A DNA stretch of 8,910 nucleotides, taken from assembly GCA_026984895.1 (NCBI GenBank), contig JALSRF010000390.1, forward strand, positions 1 to 8,910, read 5' to 3'. The notes below the pieces were generated by a model that ran no database searches, was not told where the DNA came from, and was given only the letters and a program-made list of their open reading frames with translations. Position 1 is the first letter of the stretch; the number at the start of each line of letters is the position of its first letter. Made by a program: the position numbers and the translations under genes. Below are positions 5,192 to 8,910 of the stretch, piece by piece. The stretch is from Paracoccaceae bacterium (GTDB lineage Bacteria; Pseudomonadota; Alphaproteobacteria; Rhodobacterales; Rhodobacteraceae).

Positions 5192-6076
5192 ATGAGCAAG
5201 CTGGGTGCATTTTTCGAATCGCTGAGGCTGGATTCCCTGCGGTTCAATTCGCTGAAGAAAAGCAAGGTTCCACCGCCTTTCGGGCCACCGGTGAACGACT
5301 GGGGCGTCTACATCGGCAACAACCGGGCGCTGACCAAGACCGTTTTCGGGCACAAGATGATCGTGGATACGCGCGACCTGTCCCTTACCCCGCATCTGCT
5401 GGCCGAAGGGCGCTGGGAATACTGGATTACCAAGGTCTTCCAGTCCGAGGTCAAGCCCGGGATGAAGGTTGTCGATATTGGTGCGAACCTTGGTTACTAC
5501 TCCGTTCTCGCCGCCCAGGCGATCGGGCCGAAGGGCCATCTGACCTGTTTCGAGGCCAACCCGCAACTGGCAGACATCGTTTTTCACAATCTGCATCTGA
5601 ACGGGTTCGTCGAGCGCTGCACGGTGGAAAACAAGGCGGTGTTTTCGGAAACCAGGGAACTGGAGCTTCAAGTGTTCCAGAACTACCTTGGCAGTTCCAG
5701 CCTCTGGGCCGACACGGCGCATGCGCAGAACTTTCATGACAAACTCGAACCGGTGAAGGTGGAAGGCGTTCGCCTGGACGATTATTTCCCGGCCGGCACT
5801 GCCGTGGACTTCATGAAGATCGATGCGGAAGGGGCCGAGCCGCATATCCTGCAAGGCGCCGGGCGGTTGTTGAACGACAGCCCGTCGGTTTCGATCCTCA
5901 TGGAATTCGCGCCGCCGATGCTGCGCGCCTCTTTCGGGTCGATCGAGGGGTTCTACCAGAGCCTGAAATCAAAGGGGTTCGATATCTACGAAATCAGGCC
6001 CGATTCCTCTCTGGTGGCGCTGCCGCTTGCACGGGCGGAAGAGATTTCCTGGACGGATGTCGTGCTGAAACGGTAG
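5192..6076 (+). CDS. FkbM-family SAM-dependent methyltransferase
   Basis: This 294-residue protein has a Rossmann methyltransferase fold with the FkbM signature. The SAM-binding motif I is VVDIGANLGYYS (93-104). The acidic end of strand 2 is CFEANP (119-124, E121 probably binding the ribose). The family-typical VDFMKIDAEGAEPHIL is at 205-220. FkbM proteins O-methylate sugars or polyketides; in bacteria many act on surface glycans. The first roughly 90 residues precede the SAM fold, with a Pro-rich VPPPFGPP (26-33), and may help bind the acceptor. There is no signal peptide or membrane segment, so it is cytosolic. Its base composition is lower in GC than rluA upstream (two sampled 60-base lines 50% and 58%). 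It faces a convergent GT4 glycosyltransferase and ends before a terminator, so pairing with that gene in one glycan pathway is plausible but unproven. Confidence 0.9.
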   Translation: MSKLGAFFESLRLDSLRFNSLKKSKVPPPFGPPVNDWGVYIGNNRALTKTVFGHKMIVDTRDLSLTPHLLAEGRWEYWITKVFQSEVKPGMKVVDIGANLGYYSVLAAQAIGPKGHLTCFEANPQLADIVFHNLHLNGFVERCTVENKAVFSETRELELQVFQNYLGSSSLWADTAHAQNFHDKLEPVKVEGVRLDDYFPAGTAVDFMKIDAEGAEPHILQGAGRLLNDSPSVSILMEFAPPMLRASFGSIEGFYQSLKSKGFDIYEIRPDSSLVALPLARAEEISWTDVVLKR

Positions 6077-6206
6077 TTCGGGCGAACCCTCCGCACGAAA
6101 ACCCGCGCCGGGCTTGCCGGGCCGCGAGGGCTGGGCGGGGTCTTTTCGGTTGCGGCGCGGTTCACGCTTTGCCTCGGCGCGCCCTGCCCGGGCTGAACCA
6201 TCTCTC

Positions 6207-6236
6207 CCAGGGGCCGAAACCGGCCCCGGGCGTTTT
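6207..6236 (+). terminator. Intrinsic terminator of the FkbM gene
   Basis: GGGGCCG (6210-6216) pairs with CGGCCCC (6221-6227) around an AAAC loop. Two more outer C-G pairs lie beyond one mismatch, and GCGTTTTG follows. The T run lies on the plus strand, so it serves the FkbM gene. The convergent glycosyltransferase gene ends 61 bases further right, and for its strand the hairpin has no T run. The rest of the 220-base convergent gap (6077-6296) contains only GC-rich repeats such as GGTTCA/TGAACC (6159-6164/6194-6199) and no gene I can support. Confidence 0.7.
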
Positions 6237-6296
6237 GTCGGCGCGCAAACAGGGCGCTGGCGCGTCTCGCGTGACTGCGGATGAGCGCGGCAGTCT

Positions 6297-7553
6297 TTAA
6301 CCGGTCAGCGCCGCGTGCACATCATCGGCAACCATCTCCCATGTGCGCAGCGTGGGCTTGGCGGCGATGATCTTCTGCCGAAGCATTTCGCGGTAGTCCG
6401 GTTCGTCCATCAGCCGGTTCATATGGACCAGAAGTTCGTCGGCATCTTCCGGGTCGAAATACAGGGCGAGATCGCCGCAGACTTCGCGCAGAACCGGCGC
6501 GGTCGAGCAGATCGCCGGCGTGCCCAGCCAGAGCGCCTCTCCTGCCGGCAGCCCCCAGCCCTCGATCTTGCTGGGCATCAGCAGCGCGACGGCATTCTGG
6601 TAAAGTCGGATCAGGTCGGTCTGGTTCGGGTTGTGCACCTGCTTTACATACGGGGCGATCGGAGAACAGACATCGGTGGCCAGTTCGCGCGCGATATGCT
6701 TGCGATAGGCGCCGGCGATGATCAGCCTGGGCATCTTCCCGCTGCGCCGGTGCTGCATCAGCATGGCCTTCAGCAGGATGTTCAGGTTCTTGCGCCCCAT
6801 CAGGCTGCCGACGCACAGGAAATAGGGCGATTCCGGCAACTCTATTTCCGGTTCTTCGGTGCCTTCCGGGCATTCGTGAACCAGTGGCACCGGCACAAGA
6901 TTGTCCGGCAATTCATACCGGCCGTCATTGGCAAAGCGCACCATGTCATCCAGCGTGAACTGGGAATTGGTGATGATCTGAACGCTGTTTTCAATCGTAT
7001 ACTTGCTGTCCTTGTAGAAATTCAGCGGAAAGGACAGAACCGTATGCCCGCCGTAGTCATGCATCGGGATCATGTCGTGGATCAGCGGGTGGAACTCCAG
7101 GTCGAAACCCCGGAGATTCCTGGTTTCGATCATGTCGATGATCAACTTCGGACGGGCTGCCGAAAACAGCATGCCGCCATTCATGTCAACCGGCGTCAGG
7201 TCCACGCCCGAGTTGCGTATCTTGCGCTTGTTCCAGAGGGTGACCACGGGACCGAGCAGCTTGACCAGCTTTTCCTCTCCCGTGCCTTCCTTGTGAAAGA
7301 CACGGCGAAACCGGAGGACCTCGAAGTCCGGCACGTCCAGATCGACAAGAGCCTTTTCGCGGTCCGTCACCTTCGGAAAGACCTCGAAGAACTGCTGAAA
7401 GTCGGCCGAGTGGACGACGAACCGGGAATCGGGGTATTTCAGGGCGAACCAGCGGGCGATTTCCGCGACCGTCCGCGCGATTCCGTAATAGCGCAACTTG
7501 CCGCCCTTGACCGTTGTCAATTCGGTCAGGTCAATGAAAATCTGACGGCTCAC
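6297..7553 (-). CDS. GT4-type glycosyltransferase (group 1, GT-B fold)
   Basis: The product is 418 residues. The C-terminal half is a standard GT4 catalytic domain: YFLCVGSLMGRKNLNILLKAM (244-264), LIIAGAY (277-283), and the E-x7-E nucleotide-sugar motif EGWGLPAGEALWLGTPAI (E331/E339), then PVLREVCGDLALYFDPEDADEL. The N-terminal half carries FIDLTELTTVKGGKLRYYGIAR (6-27), a D-x-T-E-L...GI-R pattern known from other GT4 enzymes of polysaccharide clusters, and IHDMIPMHDYGGHT (158-171), which likely lines the acceptor site. Such enzymes transfer a sugar, often mannose or a deoxyhexose, from a nucleotide donor onto a lipid-linked glycan at the inner membrane; donor and acceptor are not predictable here. 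The start is GTG 7553; the GTG just before it (7556) or a TTG are possible. GGAGG at 7566-7562 favours the GTG pair. GC content is lower than pnp, with one 60-base line at 40%. Confidence 0.88.
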   Translation of the reverse strand: MSRQIFIDLTELTTVKGGKLRYYGIARTVAEIARWFALKYPDSRFVVHSADFQQFFEVFPKVTDREKALVDLDVPDFEVLRFRRVFHKEGTGEEKLVKLLGPVVTLWNKRKIRNSGVDLTPVDMNGGMLFSAARPKLIIDMIETRNLRGFDLEFHPLIHDMIPMHDYGGHTVLSFPLNFYKDSKYTIENSVQIITNSQFTLDDMVRFANDGRYELPDNLVPVPLVHECPEGTEEPEIELPESPYFLCVGSLMGRKNLNILLKAMLMQHRRSGKMPRLIIAGAYRKHIARELATDVCSPIAPYVKQVHNPNQTDLIRLYQNAVALLMPSKIEGWGLPAGEALWLGTPAICSTAPVLREVCGDLALYFDPEDADELLVHMNRLMDEPDYREMLRQKIIAAKPTLRTWEMVADDVHAALTG

Positions 7554-7561
7554 CACCAAAC

Positions 7562-7566
7562 CCTCC
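7562..7566 (-). promoter_or_regulatory. Ribosome binding site of the glycosyltransferase gene
   Basis: On the minus strand GGAGG precedes two tandem GTG codons at spacings of five and eight bases. This excludes the longer 450-codon reading of the frame, whose first 32 residues overlap the presumed promoter and leader. Confidence 0.7.
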
Positions 7567-7583
7567 GTGCTGAATTTTCGAGT

Positions 7584-7612
7584 TCGATAGCACCATTGAT
7601 CCGGCGAGCCAA
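7584..7612 (-). promoter_or_regulatory. Possible sigma-70-type promoter of the glycosyltransferase gene
   Basis: The minus strand reads TTGGCT (7612-7607), a 17-base spacer, then TATCGA (7589-7584). Both boxes are imperfect but correctly spaced. The site lies between the pnp terminator and the Shine-Dalgarno of the glycosyltransferase, which is where its promoter should be. Confidence 0.35.
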
Positions 7613-7620
7613 CAGCAGTG

Positions 7621-7660
7621 GAAACCGAAATCGCCGCCCGGCCTTGCACCCGGGCGGCGA
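7621..7660 (-). terminator. Intrinsic terminator of pnp
   Basis: Perfect 11-bp arms TCGCCGCCCGG (7631-7641) and CCGGGCGGCGA (7650-7660) enclose an eight-base loop. On the minus strand the stem is followed by the T-rich TTTCGGTTTC. It begins 15 bases beyond the pnp stop and separates pnp from the glycosyltransferase gene transcribed in the same direction. Confidence 0.8.
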
Positions 7661-7675
7661 CGGACGAAAACCCGC

Positions 7676-8910
7676 CTACTCGGCCTTGTCCCGCGCGATC
7701 TCTTCGCCGGTTTCCTGGTCGACCATCTTCATTGCAAGGCGCACCTTGCCGCGGTCGTCAAAGCCCAGGAGTTTCACGTAGACCTCCTGACCTTCCTTCA
7801 GCACATCGGAAGGATGGTTCAGCCGGCGGTTCTCGATCTGGCTGACATGCACCAGACCGTCACGCTTGCCGAAGAAGTTCACGAAGGCGCCGAAATCGAC
7901 GATCTTCACCACCTTGCCCTTGTAGATCTTGCCCTCTTCCGGCTCGGCCACGATGGCGTTGATCATCTCGTAGGCTTTCTGGATCGCCTCGTTGTTGGGC
8001 GAGGCAATCTTGATGATGCCGTCGTCGTTGATATCGACCTTGGCGCCGGAAACCTCGACGATCTCGCGGATCACCTTGCCGCCCGAGCCGATCACTTCGC
8101 GGATCTTGTCGGTGGGGATCTGCATGGTCTCGATACGCGGCGCGTGAATGCTGAACTCGGCGGTTTCGCTCAGCGCCTTGTTCATCTCGCCCAGGATATG
8201 CAGCCGCGCGTCCCTGGCCTGCGCCAGCGCGGTCTTCATGATCTCGGACGTGATGCCGGCGACCTTGATGTCCATCTGCAACGACGTGATGCCGTTTTCC
8301 GTGCCGGCCACCTTGAAGTCCATGTCGCCCAGGTGATCCTCATCGCCCAGGATGTCGGTCAGGATCGCATAGTCGCCGCTGTCTTCCAGGATCAGCCCCA
8401 TCGCGATACCCGCAACCGGTGCCTTCAGCGGCACGCCTGCGTCCATCATCGACAAGGAACCACCGCAGACCGAGGCCATCGAGGATGAGCCGTTGCTCTC
8501 GGTGATCTCCGACACCACGCGAATGGTATAGGGGAAATCCGTCGCCGCCGGCAGCACCGCCTGCAGCGCCCGCCAGGCCAGCTTGCCGTGGCCGATCTCG
8601 CGGCGTCCGGTAAAGCCGAAGCGGCCAACCTCGCCCACCGAATAGGGCGGGAAGTTGTAATGCAGCATGAAGTTCGACTTGTAGGTGCCATGCAGCGCGT
8701 CGATCATCTGTTCGTCGTCGCCGGTGCCCAGCGTGGTCACCACCAGCGCCTGGGTCTCGCCGCGGGTGAAGAGCGCCGAGCCGTGGGTGCGCGGCAAGAG
8801 CCCGGTTTCCGCCACGATCGGGCGCACCGTCGTCAGGTCGCGCCCGTCGATCCGCTTGCCGGTCTTGACCACGTCACCGCGCAGGATCTCGGCCTCAAGC
8901 TTTTTCAGGG
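7676..8910 (-). CDS. pnp: Polynucleotide phosphorylase, C-terminal part (5' end outside window)
   Basis: PNPase degrades RNA 3' to 5' using phosphate and is part of the bacterial RNA degradosome. The 410 visible residues start within the linker before the second RNase PH domain (GKRIDGRDLTTVRPI) and run to the natural stop TAG at 7678-7676. In order they show the second RNase PH core with PRTHGSALFTRGETQALV, NGSSSMASVCGG (phosphate-binding serines) and the catalytic LGDEDHLGDMDFKVAG (D and K counterparts of E. coli D486, D492, K494). A KH domain follows with the GSGG loop in REVIGSGGKVIREI, then an S1 domain from GKIYKGKVVKIVDFGAFV to KVRLAMKMVD. All expected residues are present. The frame continues beyond the GTG at 8872 to the window edge, so the gene is cut by the window and not truncated in the genome. 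The protein ends soon after S1 without a long tail. Confidence 0.97.
   Translation of the reverse strand, partial: LKKLEAEILRGDVVKTGKRIDGRDLTTVRPIVAETGLLPRTHGSALFTRGETQALVVTTLGTGDDEQMIDALHGTYKSNFMLHYNFPPYSVGEVGRFGFTGRREIGHGKLAWRALQAVLPAATDFPYTIRVVSEITESNGSSSMASVCGGSLSMMDAGVPLKAPVAGIAMGLILEDSGDYAILTDILGDEDHLGDMDFKVAGTENGITSLQMDIKVAGITSEIMKTALAQARDARLHILGEMNKALSETAEFSIHAPRIETMQIPTDKIREVIGSGGKVIREIVEVSGAKVDINDDGIIKIASPNNEAIQKAYEMINAIVAEPEEGKIYKGKVVKIVDFGAFVNFFGKRDGLVHVSQIENRRLNHPSDVLKEGQEVYVKLLGFDDRGKVRLAMKMVDQETGEEIARDKAE

Noticed and set aside
4261..5265. A 334-codon minus-strand frame across rluA
   Set aside because: It is antisense to an RluA protein with HRLDRDTSG and spans two intergenic regions; no family signal.
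6315..7781. A 488-codon plus-strand frame antisense to the GT4 gene
   Set aside because: The opposite strand has a complete GT4 domain with EGWGLPAGE. The plus frame is His/Arg/Gln-rich and runs into pnp coding sequence.
1..8910. CRISPR arrays, insertion sequences, tRNA/rRNA genes, phage or toxin-antitoxin genes
   Set aside because: No spaced direct repeats, transposase or integrase motifs, cloverleaf-like stretches or known small toxin pairs were seen on either strand.

Overview
The window looks like a piece of an alphaproteobacterial chromosome, most likely from the Rhodobacterales (Roseobacter/Rhodobacter group). The evidence is the high GC content, the close match of the polynucleotide phosphorylase, RluA-type synthase and thiolase to that group as I know it, an RsbV/RsbW-like pair resembling rbaV-rbaW of Rhodobacter capsulatus, and a downstream hairpin containing a GCCTCCGGCGGGGATATTT-like core that I associate with that family. 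No similarity search was possible, so taxonomy is inference.

Left part (1-2251, minus strand): a partial gamma-glutamyltransferase-like gene that runs off the left edge right after its predicted self-cleavage threonine. A 351-base non-coding stretch follows, with a striking 13-bp perfect inverted repeat. Then comes a two-gene partner-switching module: an STAS anti-anti-sigma factor followed by a GHKL serine kinase/anti-sigma factor. The STAS gene is divergent from the operon to its right.

Middle part (2345-5058, plus strand): a tightly packed operon of a thiolase, a free methionine-(R)-sulfoxide reductase and a GFA/CENP-V-type zinc protein, with stop/start overlaps of 1 and 4 bases. It ends at a hairpin, after which rluA (23S rRNA/tRNA pseudouridine synthase) follows.

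Right part (5192-8910): an FkbM-family methyltransferase on the plus strand and a GT4-type glycosyltransferase on the minus strand converge on a terminator hairpin. Both are plausibly involved in a surface glycan and are visibly lower in GC than the housekeeping genes on either side. The window closes with the C-terminal half of pnp on the minus strand, followed by a strong terminator hairpin.

Apart from the operon and the two-gene switch, the genes appear to be independent units. I see no CRISPR array, insertion sequence, integrase, tRNA or rRNA. I found no clear new defence or mobile system. The items most worth checking are the orphan partner-switch module, the inverted repeat at 1140-1186, the coupled thiolase/Met-sulfoxide-reductase/GFA operon, and the low-GC FkbM/GT4 pair wedged between rluA and pnp.
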